The notes: generated by a model not told the origin, from the sequence alone. A DNA stretch of 64,000 nt from Desmodus rotundus (GCF_022682495.2 NC_071392.1:83344797-83408796), one strand, 5' to 3'; shown: positions 14,351 to 26,540, numbered from the stretch's first letter. Numbers and translations are program-made.

Positions 14351-14351
14351 C

Positions 14352-14780
14352 GTAAATTCTATTACTATGTGTCCCCTCAAGATGGGTTGGAGATCTAACC
14401 CCCCAACCCCCTGTGAATGTGACTTTATTTGGAAATAGGGCCTTTGCAGATGTAAGCAAATTAAGGAGAGGGCATTAAGGGAGTCTTAACTCAATACAAC
14501 TGGTGTCCTTATAAGAAGAAGAGAAAAGACGCAGACACACAGAGAGAACCCCGCGTAACAACAGAGGCAGACACTGAGTGATGCAGCTGTAAGCCAAGGA
14601 GTGCCGGATGCCAGCAGAAGCTAGGCAGTGAGAAAGGCCTCCACCCAGAGTATGGGTGGGAACATGGCCACTCTGACTTCGAAGTTCTAGCTTCCAGAAC
14701 TGTGAGAGGATACAATCTGTTGTTTTAAGCCACCCAGTTTGTGGTACTTTGTTGCAGTGGCTCTCTGAAACTAAGACACT
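14352..14780 (+). repeat. MLT1B-like MaLR LTR
   Basis: 'TGTGAATGTGACTTTATTTGG', 'GGCCTTTGCAGATGTAA', 'ACTGGTGTCCTTATAAGAAG', 'GCCACCCAGTTTGTGGTACT' occur in MLT1B order over the full LTR length. Confidence 0.85.
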
Positions 14781-15002
14781 CTGTAACATAATTTAGGATG
14801 TAGTTCATTGAAAAGACATGTTTGTACTCAAGCTGGGAGACAGTATGTGTAACAATTGCAGAGTCACACCCGCCAAATGGCAGGTTGCCTTTACAGCCCG
14901 TCTCTGCCGCCTCTAGGTTGCAAAGCCATAGAAGTGTCCTCAATGTGACTCCTGTGGCTTAGTTCCAATTCCTGCCAGGGCACTAAATACCTCTTCTTTC
15001 TT

Positions 15003-15234
15003 TTTTTAAATTCTTACCCGAGGACATTTTTTTGTTGTTCATTGCTTTTAGAGAGAGAGGGAGGAAGAGAGAGAAACATTCATGTGAGAGAGAAGCATCG
15101 ATTGGTTGCCTCTCACACATGCCTGGACCGGGGATTGAACCTGCAATCTAGGTATGTGCCCTGACTGGGAATTGAATCCACAACCTTTTGGTTATGGGAC
15201 AACATTCCAAACAACTGAGCCACACCCAGGGCAA
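15003..15234 (-). repeat. Ves SINE
   Basis: Longer Ves variant with the duplicated 'AAACAT…GAGAGAGAAGCATCGAT' segment and 'CTTACCCGAGGACATTTTTT' tail side. Flanks ACCTCTTCTTTCT / ACCTCCTCTCTTTCT look like an imperfect target duplication. Confidence 0.9.
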
Positions 15235-15239
15235 CACCT

Positions 15240-15950
15240 CCTCTCTTTCTGCAAATTTATTTGTTCATCATGACTGATGTGTGACTTCGGAATTTCGAAG
15301 GAAAGTATATGGAAGTTTAGTCTGTCCTCACAAGCTACAGTGAAGGAGTCCCGGATGGCACTTCCCCGGACCTGCTCTGTCGAGGCCGCAGCTGCTCCCT
15401 GTGCGGTACAAAGAAAGTTGTACAGAGGCCCGAGGCCGGCCTGTACGCAGCTCTCCCGGCAACGACTGCCCACCGCCCCTTGCACTTATGTTTATGAATT
15501 TCTCGAACATTTCTCTCATAGGCTGTCTTCTATCTGCAAAGGAAACTTTGCAAAAGATGTCACGCAGACCCAGCGATGCCTGTGATGCCTGTCCCCTGGG
15601 CTCTCTTCAAGTCCCCGATGCCTCCCACCCTCCTCCGAAAGCAGTCAGAGAGCCTTTCTTGGATTTAAATGGCACCTGCTGTTTACCACAGTAACTGTAC
15701 ATTATCGCTCCTTGTTCCCTGGAGAATTTTTTCATTATTCTCAGTTGCCTTTAACTGACGTCTGATGAAACTCGATTAGAGATCACCTTGGGAAAGATAC
15801 AGGAAGCACCCCCTCCTCCTCCAGGGTGAAGGGAAGAAGCAGGAAAGACAGACAGGGGTGCTGGCAGGGGAGAAGGGGAGGGAAGAAAAGAAAAAAGATG
15901 GGAGACAAGTGAGAAAACAGAAGCAAGTGAAACTGTATGGTACTGGGATT
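15240..15950. other. Intronic stretch with nothing recognised
   Basis: No repeat I can name. Open frames are short and unstructured. Confidence 0.45.
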
Positions 15951-15954
15951 GCAC

Positions 15955-16290
15955 TCAGAATAAGCAAGCGACGTAGCGGAGTGCTTCGCGAACGATGCAG
16001 CGCAGTAACCGTGCGCCGGCGGTCTCCCCAGGACGTCCGAGCAGGCGCCCGTGCCTGGGTGCCGCAGTGGGAAAGCCAGCCGGCGTGGAACAGACCCGGC
16101 GGTGCGGCCGGGGCCCATTCTTAGCCGTGCAGGGGAAAGTGGGTTCTCTGGTCTGTTGTAAAGGTACCGGGGACTGTGGACCGTGGCCGGCGCTCTGGCT
16201 CTCGGAGACAGAACCTCGTGCTCTCGGAACCGCAGCACAACGCTGCGTACAGCTGGCCCGTGCAAGGACGTGACCTGCAATTCCTGAGTA
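15955..16290. promoter_or_regulatory. Intronic CpG cluster of unknown role
   Basis: About 330 bp with clearly more CpG than the surrounding intron (e.g. ACGTAGCGGAGTGCTTCGCG, CCGTGCGCCGGCGGTC). Could be an internal promoter or enhancer, or a decayed GC-rich insert. Reading frames over it on both strands show no domain. No splice structure can be argued. Confidence 0.3.
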
Positions 16291-16299
16291 ATTGGACAA

Positions 16300-16890
16300 G
16301 GCAGACAGGAACACAGTGCAACAGGACACGATCATTCCCCACCTGCCTCAGTGCTACTCCTTCCGGGAAAGGCCGGTGTGGTCAGGAAGTAGCCACTCCC
16401 AGCGATTCTGAAGGGGACGCCCGGACCCCGGAAGGGCTGCAGGCCTCTCACAGACTCTGCATTTTACCTGCTTCACCACAAAAACACACGCCCTGCGTCT
16501 CCATGTGCCATTCTGGCCCAACGCACTGCCCCTGGTCATAATCGGGACCCCGCTTCTATGCACGGCATGCCCACCGAAGATTCGTATCTACTGTATGAAC
16601 TAGGACCTCAGCCTTTTTTATTGCACACTTCATCAGTTAAAAAAAAAAAAAACACCAGAATGCTCCTAATACATGTGATATTTATTTTTAATAAATTGTA
16701 CAGGTACTACTTTACTACTATAGTACATTTGCTAAAAATGCACAAGTAGATGAGATAAAATATACATAATTCTACTATTTTCTTCTGTATCCCAGTCAGT
16801 TGTCCTGAGCCCTTCACTTTGAAAACCCTTCTATGACGCGAGTAAACCAAGCTGAGTGACTGAGGGCTAGTCCTGGCCACCTGATAAACA
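16300..16890. other. Intronic stretch with nothing recognised
   Basis: Contains an A-run (16637-16652) and AT-rich DNA, but nothing I can assign. Confidence 0.45.
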
Positions 16891-16892
16891 CT

Positions 16893-17105
16893 GTTGCCCT
16901 GGCTGGTGGGGCTCAGCAGCTCAGGCATCGTCCTGCAAACAGAAAGGTCATAGGTTCAGTTTCCGGTCAGGGCCCATGCCTGCATTGGGGGCCAGGTCCC
17001 CACTTGGGGGCGTGTGAAAGGCAAACCATCAATGGTTCTCTCCCTCCCTTCCCCCTTCCTTCCCCCCTCTCTCTAAACAAATACATAAAATCTTTTAAAA
17101 AATTA
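16893..17105 (+). repeat. Ves SINE
   Basis: Plus-strand Ves with head 'CCCTGGCTGGTGGGGCTCAG', CT-rich stretch and tail ATACATAAAATCTTTTAAAAAATTAAAG. Diverged. Confidence 0.9.
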
Positions 17106-17109
17106 AAGA

Positions 17110-18855
17110 GAAGTGAGTGCCATTTCTGGGCAGGAACTTTTCAGGGCCAGTGCCAGCCCTGGGGGTGGAGGCTCCTGAGCCTGGGAACTGAATGAGGATG
17201 AGAAGGAGCAGAGACCTCAGTGGCCCCGGGTGGACAGGGAGCATGCAAGTGAGACGAACGTCGCTTGTTTCAAGTCCCTGAGACGGGAAGTGGGGTGGGG
17301 GGCCCAGCCGCGAGGGAGGGCTGCTCGTTGTGGCGCTGTAACACAGCCCATCCTGACTCTCACTGCCAAGTTCCTTGGTGCCGCTGTCCCGTAATGAGCC
17401 TGAATCAAGGAGGCCGAACGTAATTATACTACAGTGCTCAGCATGCTCTCCCTTCGAAACCAGAACACACGTTTTCATAGAAGACTTTACAAATTCTAAA
17501 TAGTTCAGTCCCTGGCTTCCACCTTCAGTCATCGCCTCTGTGCCCCGTGAAAATGCTTCATCACATCGAGGTGTCGAGTGATGGCACGGCTCTGATCCCC
17601 ACGGCTGTGAGTGATTTCAGAGGTGCCCACCCAGATCACGCCCCGAGAACTTTCCTGAACCAGTGCAAAACATCGGCTCCTCCGCGGCGAAGGCCCCCCA
17701 TTTGGTCTGGAAACTTGGAGACAAGTGGCTTTCTGGTGACTAAAATGGGAAGCTGCCCTGCAAACCGATCGTGTGACTGCTGACCTCAGGCTGGGAGAGC
17801 CAGTTTATGGCCTCCATCGCTGTTTCCTCTGGGAAACACGCAGCGTCTACGCCCTGCCCCCGGGTGCGTGATGCAACGGCTGCGTGCTTGGTAAAGAATA
17901 CTCGAGTTCTGACGTCATCCTAACCATGACATTACTCATGGTAAGCTCACAAGCCTGGCAAGGCACATTCTGTACCCTCTTTATCACTGAAGTCAGCAGT
18001 GGGTTTAAAAATAAAGCCTGGCTCACACGGCCGGGGTACCACTGATACTAACGGCCGAGCAAACACTATTCTGGACTCCTTAACTTACATAGGGCTTTAG
18101 ATAGAGATTCCTAGAACCGAGGCAGGGCATTTGTCACTTCCTGCCTAGGAGGTTAAGTTGTGCTAACCTGTAAATAGAAACCTGCAGATCCTCAGAGAGG
18201 GAATCATCAGACATTCCACAACCAGGGCTTTAGATGCCATCTTATTCGTGACTCAAAAACGATCAGTCTGAAATGTAATTACGAGCATGTACACGTGGGT
18301 GCTATCGAATGCCGAGTGTGCCAGGATGAAGAGGGAGGACGTCACAGTAAGTGATGGCTGTCTCAGTGAAGTCTCCGAACAAGAGCCCGAGAGTTTTCGT
18401 TAAGAGGGTATTTCACTCCGGATGCCTGATCGGGTCCTCTAAAGAGAACGACCCCGGAGCAGAGAATGTTTTTGCATTATTGGCATCCTTAAAAGCACAG
18501 AACGCCTGTTATCCAAATTCTGTGCTCAGTAAGCAAGCTCCGATCCCTTGCCGGGATTCTGGAAAGGACCTCCCGATTGAGGAGGAAATGCCCTTGTACG
18601 TGCAGGTCCAGCCTCTCTGGGATGCTAGGATGGTCTCACTTTAGACGAGATTGATCAGCTCATCTTCTGTAAGTTACTAGGAATCCGTCCATGGGAACCT
18701 AATAATCCTTGAGGAATTTATGAAGCCCAATTTCCAGATCTGCCAAACCGAGGATTCTAGAGGCCACAGTGAGCATCCGGAAGTGAGCACGGGAGAGAGC
18801 ACCCCGAGAGGAAGGAGGGGTGCGCTTGAGGCACAGAGGCCAGAGGACACACACC
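17110..18855. other. Intronic stretch with nothing recognised
   Basis: Largely unassigned intronic DNA. Frames at 17095-17532 (-) and 18351-18644 (+) look like chance. Confidence 0.45.
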
Positions 18856-18859
18856 AGGG

Positions 18860-19340
18860 TTAGGGGACAGGTCCATGTGCCTGGAGATTTATGAGACATC
18901 TATTTTTCACAGGACCTGAAGTAGTCTGCAGATACAATATAAAAGGTAACAGCTGGAGATAAACCGCACTGAACCCGTCTAAAGAGGGTTGGAACACAAG
19001 AAGAATAAAGACACCTGAGAACAGCCAAGCGGAGGAATTTGGAAAGACAGGCTGGAGTTGAAGGTGAAGGAAGGGCCTTGAGTGCCTGGTGTCCATTTTA
19101 TCGATTCTATCTATCAATACTCAGGTGGGCAGCCAGGTGTCCCAGGAAGTGTTCAGGAGGGGAGCAGAAGATTAGTCAGGCTTCCGAGGTGGCCGCCAGC
19201 TCACCCTGGGGGAACATCCGTGAGATAACAAGGCCCTGCGTGAACGGTGGGGATGGAAAGCCAGACCACAGAAAAAGAGTCTGAAGGAGAACCCTGAAGG
19301 CCTGAGCAACTGATAGGGGAGGAGAGAGGGTGGGACGTGA
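18860..19340 (-). repeat. L2-like relic, minus strand
   Basis: The plus strand reads like antisense L2 internal sequence ('…GGTGTCCCAGGAAGTGTTCAGGAGG…', '…GATAACAAGGCCC…GTGGGGATGGAAAGCC…'). Family recognition is by recall, edges approximate. Confidence 0.4.
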
Positions 19341-19344
19341 TCCC

Positions 19345-19980
19345 ATGATAATGTGGACCTCACGATGACAGAGGAGAGGCAAGAAGACTGGTCCTTTCTG
19401 GCGGCCTCACTGACTTGGAGTGGCAGAGGAAGGCACGCCTTGGAGTTCACGGCTAGGCCCGCTGGGTGGTGGGTCCTCTGAACAAGGATGCTCATGGGGG
19501 CAGGCGACTTCACCACCGGAAAGAGCTCGGACACACCAGTGACCAGGTGGCCACAGTGCTTCCCCAAGGGGATCAGACAGCCGGCTGCCGAGGCCACATG
19601 CTGGCAAAGCCCCCTATGACCTGCCTGATTCTCAGCGAGTCTGTTTCCAAGGCCAGAGTTGGTCTGAAACTCAATCAGCTCTCGGGCTGGTCCTGGGAGT
19701 CATTGATTTGTGACGATGCCCTCCCGCCAAAGCTGGGACATAAAAACCTTGATCTTTGAGGGGCCCAGGAGGGACAAGGACCCTTACAGAGCCACAGGGT
19801 CAAGCAAAACAATTCAGCCAGTGGGGGTGCCTGCTGTTACAGGTAAGATGTTCACAGAGAACATCCAAATTCACCGTGTCCTTCTGACGTCTGGATGCAG
19901 CGAACGCTCTCTGGTCCTTTGGCCAGCATCGATACTCTCGATTCACTCAGCTGAGCCGAGCGGACCCAGCGCAGCTGTCA
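19345..19980. other. Intronic stretch with nothing recognised
   Basis: No repeat or gene assigned. Confidence 0.45.
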
Positions 19981-19982
19981 AA

Positions 19983-20211
19983 AGCCCTGGCTGCTGTGGT
20001 TCTGTTGGTCAGGCATTGTCCCGCAAAATGAAAGGCCACCAGCTCAATTCCTGGTGGGGGCACATACCTACCTGGGTGGTGGGCTCAGCCTGGACGGGAT
20101 GTGTAAGAGAGGCAAGTGATTGATGTTTCTCTCTCACATTGAGGTTTCTCTCCCTCCCTTCTCCTCTTCTAAAAATAAATAAATAAAATCTTAAAAAAGA
20201 AAAGAAAAAAG
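19983..20211 (+). repeat. Ves SINE
   Basis: Head 'GCCCTGGCTGCTGTGGTTCTGTT', body 'GGGGGCACATACC', CT-rich stretch, tail AAATAAATAAATAAAATCTTAAAAAAG. Confidence 0.9.
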
Positions 20212-20214
20212 GTG

Positions 20215-21545
20215 GCGAAGAGCCGGATGCCACTGCCTGCCCTGCACACCCGGCTCTGGGGCCACTTGCCTGGTGGCCTTGACCCTGAAAGCCACGCCCC
20301 TGTCATTCCTTTTTAGTGAAGCTGAAAATGAAGCTATTGGCTCCCTTTCCACTCTCTGCACGGATCCATTTCCGCTTTCTTTCTTGGCTCCAACTCTATG
20401 GCTCACGTAGGACTCCCACTAGATCCTCAGTGACTCTCACCTTGCTAAATTGTTTCCTCCTCTGAGAAACAGTGAATCAAAATAAAAGATGAGAGAAAGT
20501 AGACGAATACATTCAAAGGGGCAGATGGCACTATAAGGAAGGTAAGAGGATAAGCTTGTTCGTTTCTTGTTTCCCAGCTTTTATTTCCATAAAATGCTAA
20601 GGTATTTTTTTTAGGGTGGGTGGGTAGTGGAAGTGAAGCCAGCAGCCCAGGAAGCTGTTTTCACGCTTACTCCATAAAACCCCTCCATAAAACCCCGTGA
20701 AGTCACCAGGAGCCCCTGGGGGATAAGCTCTAACACCAGTGAGTTCACAAGTAGAAACCACTACTATTTCCTCATTTCTCCCTGCTCTTCATTCAAGGGA
20801 AGCATGGCTGGAGACCACCGTGCGTCTGGACAGGAGGACAGAGAGCTGGCATGGCCAGGGTCCTGGCACTTGGGAATGCGGGGCGGGTGGCCCAGGGCCC
20901 ACAGACCTGGCCCCACAAATGCACGGCACTCAGGGCAGGAAGCTCCTCCGTGCCCCTTGGTCTGGGGCCACATGAAGTGATTCACAGCTACGGGACCACA
21001 AACAGAAACCAACTGAGAGCAAGATAAGCTTTTTTTTCAGTTGTGGGCTAAAACCTGGGAAAAGTTATCACAACAGAGGCAAAACAGAGCACTTGCCGGG
21101 GAGGTCACTCCTGTGTCTCATGGCAAACCTTTCCCGCTGATTTCATTCACCCAGCGACAGAGACCGCCAGACACTTCTGAGCTGGGCAAATGCAAGCTGG
21201 CTCTGTGGATGAGTTTGGGAAAAGATTCGGGTTTGTGGAGAGAAGGGCCACACTCAAGGAACACCCTCAAGGCTTAGCCATCTTTAGTCCACATGCTTCC
21301 CCTGAGCACGAGCCAAGTTGGGCCACAAACGGGCTGAAGACCTCATTCCGGAAGAAATGAGAGCACTAGCAGACTCACTGACAGCACCGGCGTGTGGACT
21401 GCGGGTGAGATGAACGTACTGAATCGGTGTGGAATTCTCCAACGCTGGGAACTGCGCTGTGATGGAGAAGAGCACCCTATTCACAGGAAACGCACAGTGA
21501 AGTACTCGGGGGTCAGGCAGGGCTGTCCCCCCCGAACGCTGGCTG
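20215..21545. other. Intronic stretch with nothing recognised
   Basis: No assignable repeat or coding feature. A short local tandem CCATAAAACCCCT lies at 20672-20696. Confidence 0.45.
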
Positions 21546-21554
21546 TTGTAAACG

Positions 21555-21705
21555 CTCTGTAACCTCCTGTGCGACAGAGCAGCCACTAGCCACCCAGGTG
21601 GGCTACTGAGCACTTGAAAAGGGAGTAGTGTGACTGAGGAACTGACTGCGATATTTTCTGTAATTTCCATTTAAATAGCCACTGGTGGCTAGTGGCTTCT
21701 GCACA
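21555..21705. repeat. Ancient DNA-transposon remnant ('cactagccac' type), copy 1
   Basis: 'GCAGCCACTAGCCAC…GAGCACTTGAAA…GACTGAGGAACTG…AAATAGCCACTGGTGGCTAGTGGC', a self-complementary MER-type element found widely in mammals. Two more diverged copies are in this window. Confidence 0.6.
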
Positions 21706-21709
21706 GGAG

Positions 21710-22310
21710 GGTGCAGAAGGAAAGGGCCGTGACATTGATAACTTAGCCTCAAGTCATTCGGAAAAAGGAGCATTTATATGAGTATGTACACGCATCCGTG
21801 CCAACGAAAAGAGGGTGAAAGTGAGAGAAAGCGTGTGCTAGCACAGGCAAATAAGAAAGCAAGGGGGTCAAAGGTTAACTGGCAAGCCTGGGTGAAAGAT
21901 CCGGGGCTACTCTTTGTCTTCTTTTTATTTTTGCAAATTATTGGTAAGCTTAAAACTATTTCCAAATGAAATATTTTTTAAGCACGTGTGGGTGAACTTT
22001 TATTTGCTAGTCAATGCAATCAATCTATCAGGGTCCTCCTGGAACTTGCTCATAAATAGGGGGTTGGAACTAGGAAGTTCAAGGCATTCCAAAGATTGGA
22101 ACCAACACCACGGGTCCCACACATCACTCAGTGTGTCCCCAAAGCGCTGCTCGTCCAGACCCACTGCTCGGTGCTTCTTCCCAGTGGCAGGACCACGGCC
22201 TCACCTCCCCCTCCACAGGCCTCCCCTCTCCTTGCCCTTGACCCCAGGAGCCGACACATGCCCACAGCTGACTTGACTGCAACAGCCAGTTCAGGGCAGG
22301 CTTTTCGATA
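21710..22310. other. Intronic stretch with nothing recognised
   Basis: Nothing assigned. Confidence 0.45.
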
Positions 22311-22314
22311 ACAG

Positions 22315-22920
22315 CTCTCTTGACCTATAATTCACACACCACAAAAGCCACCCTTTAAACAGGAAAGGGTCAGAGGTTTGAGCACACTCACAGTTGTGCA
22401 GCCACCATCGCTACATCCGAATTCCAGAACGCTTTTGTCCCCTGCACAGAAATCGCACACCTGCTCGCAGTCACTCCCCGTCCACTCCCCCTGCCCCTCG
22501 CCCCGGCACCCACTCACCGGCTTTCTGTCTCTGTGGACTGGCCGCCCTGGGCATTTCGTATACATGGGATCACACACTATGCGGCCTTTGTGCCTGGTTG
22601 CTTTCACTTGACATCGTTTTTTCAAAGTTCACCCACGATGGAGGGTGGGTCAGCATTTGATTCCCTTTTACGACCAAACCCCCCACGGAACGGATGAGCT
22701 ATTAGTTTACCCGTTCGTCAGCGGGTGGACACTGGGGTTGTTCCTCCTTTCTGGCTGTTATGAACAATGCTGCTGTGAACTCATGTACCAGAGCCTCTGG
22801 GGACAAATGTCCACGCTCCTTTTGGGTGAAGACCTAAGGGTGGAACTGCTGAGTCACGTGGCCACGCGAGGTTTAGACTTTTGAGGAACTGCCACTCCGT
22901 CTTCGAACATGGCCCCCTGA
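22315..22920 (-). repeat. L1M 3'-end fragment (ORF2 end plus UTR), minus strand
   Basis: The plus strand reads the antisense of the old L1 3' end: 'ATAATTCACACACCACAAAAG', 'TTCTGTCTCTGTGGACTGG', 'GGATCACACACTATGCGGCC', 'GGCTGTTATGAACAATGCTGC', 'TTTTGAGGAACTGCCACTCCG'. About 600 bp, uninterrupted. Confidence 0.85.
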
Positions 22921-22924
22921 AGTC

Positions 22925-24640
22925 CCCAAGAGTCACACCGCTCAGTGGTCCCAGAGAAAGCCCACAGGAGGCGATTCTATGGGAGCAGCTGCCCTTCTGT
23001 TGTTCTGTGAAATACCACAGTCTACATTCAAAGCAGAGCTGGGGCTTGTTTGACTCAAGGTAAATAAATGAGAGAAGCTGTGACCCGCTCCGTGCCAGCC
23101 GCATGCTTAGCCGTGTATCATCCCGGAGCACGAGCCAGCACCTGGCATGGCAGGCAAGGCCTGGCCGCGGGCGCCAGGCCCGATGAAGAGGCTCTCTGTG
23201 CGCGGCGCAGCTGCAGCAGGGGGCAGGCTGGCACCCCGCAACCGTCCCCTCACCACGGCAAGGCCGTCTGTGCGGCTGGTCAAAGCCCGGGTGGAGTTAT
23301 TTACGGCAGCCCACAGGCTGTGCTCCCGAACACGCCTGCCTGCCCGCCGAGGAACTGGCAGAGAGAGAGCCTGGAAAAGGCGAGGGCAGTGAGCAGCTGG
23401 GAAGCAGTCAGACGAGGAAGGTACCAAAGAGGCTGGTTCTGGGGGCCCGTCACCTGTGAGCCCTGACTCAGTCCAGAGGGAGGGCTGAGACCGGCATGCA
23501 CGTGGACTGCAGCCCAGGCCAGCAGCCAGGCCCACCGCCGAGGCAACTGGGAACTCTGTGTCAGGCAGGTGGCCCTCCAAGAGGGTGGGGAACAAATGTC
23601 TGTGCTTCGACTTAGGGCACTGGACTGAACTCCCAGGCCGGAGTACAAGTCCCAAGGCTGCACAGCATGTTTTAAGGATGGGTGACGGGCTGGTGAGGTG
23701 AGGAAGACTCCTTCCTGTAGAGGGGCCAGGAACCTGTAATGACTGGCCTTGCGTTCAGCACCCTTCAAAGCACAGGGAAACTCTGCCCCACCCAGAGCCA
23801 AGGAGCCCCTGGCTTTTCCATGAAATCACCACGGAGGCCAGGTAGGGGCAGGTCCGAAGGTTCAGAGGAGGGAAAGGAGTCAGAGAGAGTTCCCTGTGGG
23901 CAGTCGTTCCTACAAAGATCATGCAGAGGCACCGCCTACACTTTCAAAATAAGGAAGCACCACCTAAACGCAACAGGGCTGGCGCTGTCCTCCAAAGCAA
24001 ACTTCCCTGGACAGCAAAGAGATTTTAAACCGTCTTGACTGATTTAAGAGGAGGAATCAATACATGCATCCACTATCCCTCAAATCCACATCGAGGGAAA
24101 GGTGAGGTCTTGAGGGCAGGTCTGTGGCTTGACTGCTTCACAAATGCATGGAGGCAGCTCTCCAGTAGGGGGTCTGGGCTGGACCGCCCAGGGCTCACTT
24201 CTCTGCAGGCACCTCCCAGCCCTGGTGCGGGAGGAAGAGGCCCCAAACTACAGAGACCCTGCTAAGCCCCGAAGGAGGCTACACACACCAGGTGGGAGGG
24301 ACGGAGAGGGTTACCAGGGCAAAGGGGCAGCAGAGCAGAGATAAAGTCTCGGGGACCCTGAGCACAGAGAATAACGTCCGGAATATTCTCTGTTCCGAGA
24401 ACAGAGAATAACGTCCAGGTCTCCTAAGTAGCTTCAAGGGTTTCCCAGAAAACTTCCTTCTTTTTAAAACAGACCCATGATTTTCCTCGGGACATTTTTG
24501 TACATGACTTAAAATTGCCTGATCACTCTTGGAAAATATGCTACTCATCTTGGCAGTGGCACTGGGGGAAGAAGCCAATGTCCTTAGCCCCCACTCCCAG
24601 GTGCCCACAGAACAGGATGGAAGACGTCCTGGGACAGCAG
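22925..24640. other. Intronic stretch with nothing recognised apart from a local palindrome
   Basis: Moderately GC-rich with a CpG-richer patch at 23085-23290. Frames at 23107-23655 and 23301-23801 (-) and 23068-23466 (+) overlap one another and lack recognisable domains. The palindrome at 24384-24410 is listed separately. Confidence 0.4.
24364..24416. repeat. Perfect 12-bp palindrome within a 16-bp direct repeat
   Basis: TATTCTCTGTTC (24384-24395), loop CGA, then its exact complement GAACAGAGAATA (24399-24410). The sequence ACAGAGAATAACGTCC occurs at 24364-24379 and again at 24401-24416. The pattern fits a local template-switch duplication. Confidence 0.9.
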
Positions 24641-24649
24641 CAGCCAAAA

Positions 24650-24678
24650 ATGAATGAATGAATGAATGAATGAATGAA
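24650..24678. repeat. (ATGA)n microsatellite
   Basis: About seven units of ATGA/AATG, read as repeated FIHS residues in a minus-strand frame that is not a gene. Confidence 0.95.
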
Positions 24679-25029
24679 AAGGCAAGCTGCACAATTACCC
24701 CCCACCCGACCCAAGTCCTCCATCTAGAGAAACCAAGATGTAGGCACGCCTCCTGCCCCCGTGGATGCTGCCACAGCTCATTTCCAGAGCCCAGCTGTCC
24801 CCGGCTGTTGTCCGTCCCGGAATTGGGCTCCAAGATCAGAATGGCCCAGGGCTCTGTGCTGAGAAGAGCTCTGGACAAGGTGTAGGGTCTATGACTCAGG
24901 CTCCTGGGAACTCAGTGTCTGGGCAATTAGTTCTAGAGGCCACCTCAAAGGTGATGCAGACTTCTGAGAAACCGTGGACAGAAACTGACATTACATAGGT
25001 CGCGTGCCTATGTAAAAGCCAGGCACAGG

Positions 25030-25385
25030 TTCCAGAATGTATTAAGAATTCTTACAACTCAACAATGAAAAGACAACACAATTTTTCAAATGAGCACAAA
25101 ATTTGAACAGACATTTCTCCAAAGGAGACCTACAAATGGCCAATAGCACAAGAAAAATGCGCACCGTCATTTGTCATTAGAGAATGACTGGGGGGGCGGT
25201 GTTTCGGGGGGATGGGGAGTGGCTGCTAATGGGCATGGGATTTGGGAGGTGAGGAAAAGGTTCTGGAATTAGACAGTAATCAGTGTACAACTCTGCGAAT
25301 ACACAGAAACTCAACGAGTTATGTACTTCAAAAGGGCAAACCTTATGGTATATGAATTGTATCTCAAAGTTGTCTAAAAAAAGGC
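25030..25385 (+). repeat. L1M 3'-end fragment, internally deleted
   Basis: 'CATTTCTCCAAAGGAGACCTACAAATGGCC…' (ORF2 C-terminal region) passes to '…GGGGATGGGGAGTGGCTGCTAATGGGC…GTATATGAATTGTATCTCAAAG' (3' UTR), with the intervening L1 segment missing at about 25190. Confidence 0.85.
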
Positions 25386-25387
25386 AC

Positions 25388-25572
25388 ACGGGGAGAGACT
25401 CACAGATGGAGAGCAGATATCAGCCAAGGGGGGAGGAGGTTAGGGGGTGGAGGGATTGGGCAAAAAGGACACAGACAACAGTGTGGCAATTGCTGGGGGG
25501 GGGGGAGGGGGATGTAAGGGGACTAAAAGGTAATGTAAAAAAAATACAATAAAGATTAAAAGTAAAAAAAAG
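25388..25572 (+). repeat. Bat-type L1 3' UTR end
   Basis: 'GACAACAGTGTGGCAATTGCTGG', a G-run (25495-25505) and an A-rich end with AATAAA. The same 3' end occurs inverted at 45825-45945. Confidence 0.65.
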
Positions 25573-25607
25573 GCACAACAGCAGATGCTCGATACAAATT
25601 ATCACCC

Positions 25608-25765
25608 AATGAACCTATGAAATGCAGACTGCCATCCCCTGTTACAGGTGAGGAAACTGGAGGACTGGCAAAGAATAGCCGATTGCCAGGGGTCACACAG
25701 CTCGCCCTGTCCTGGAGAGAGGGCTTACACTCGGGTCGCTGCCTCCCGAGGCCACGTTGTGCCCT
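25608..25765 (+). repeat. MIR
   Basis: 'TGTTACAGGTGAGGAAACTGG…GGGGTCACACAGCT…' in MIR order. Confidence 0.85.
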
Positions 25766-25869
25766 CACCACCCTGTTCTTACCAAGATGGCCCATTAACT
25801 AGCAACTAAGAATGGTTTCTATGGAAAAAACAGCACTCCCTGGACAAAGAATCACTGACAGGAAATGCC

Positions 25870-26540
25870 AGTGTTAGAAGTCGTGCTAAAGGGCATCTCA
25901 CAAGTCCCTTCAATGTACAGATGAATAAGTCTGGTTTCAAGGCGGTCAACTGACCCGTCCAACCAAGGCAGCAAGGCTGGTGGGAACGGTCACCCCTCCC
26001 ATGTTACAGAAGACAAGCTGGTGTATTATTCGCTACAATTAGTAATGAATCAAAAGGCAGGCAGGGTTCACCCAGCTGGGGCTTCAGGTCATCAGGTATT
26101 CAGCACCCTTCAAACGTGCCAGCCTCCCATCCACCCCGGCTAGAAGATCACTCAAGCTGGTTACAGCTCCCATTGTCCCGCAGTTACCCTGACATTTCTC
26201 TCCTGACCCCAGGAGGGCTCTGAAAAGTCCCACCAGGGTGCGACGGTTCCAAGGACCCCTCAGAGCTTTTGAAGCACTTAGCAGAAACAGGGAGTTCTGG
26301 ATTTAGCACTTGCGTGTGAGGATAAAGGCCCAGGAGACTGAAGGAACTCTCCTCCCCTCCGCGGGAAGTGACTCTATGGGGAGCCACTTGAGCAGGGAAA
26401 GAAAGGAAGGAAATCTGACACCAGATGAACCCCCACTGTAACTGGGGGGTCCTGAGTACTCCTAAGCTGGGGGTCTTTTTGATGCTTGCTTACTGTCTCC
26501 ACAGGGATGTCCTGTCTCCAACTTAAAGTGTCCCCAGTTG
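25870..26540. other. Intronic stretch; faint MIR-like traces only
   Basis: A weak MIR-like patch at about 25890-25990 (…GTACAGATGAATAAG…GGCAGCAAGGCTGG). Otherwise nothing assigned. Confidence 0.35.

Noticed and set aside
15783..16280. 165-codon minus-strand frame over the intronic CpG patch
   Set aside because: Frame composition follows GC content. No domain, no plausible start or splice sites.
24279..24878. 199-codon minus-strand frame with repeated FIHS residues
   Set aside because: The repeat is the translated (ATGA)n microsatellite; no family resemblance and no gene structure.
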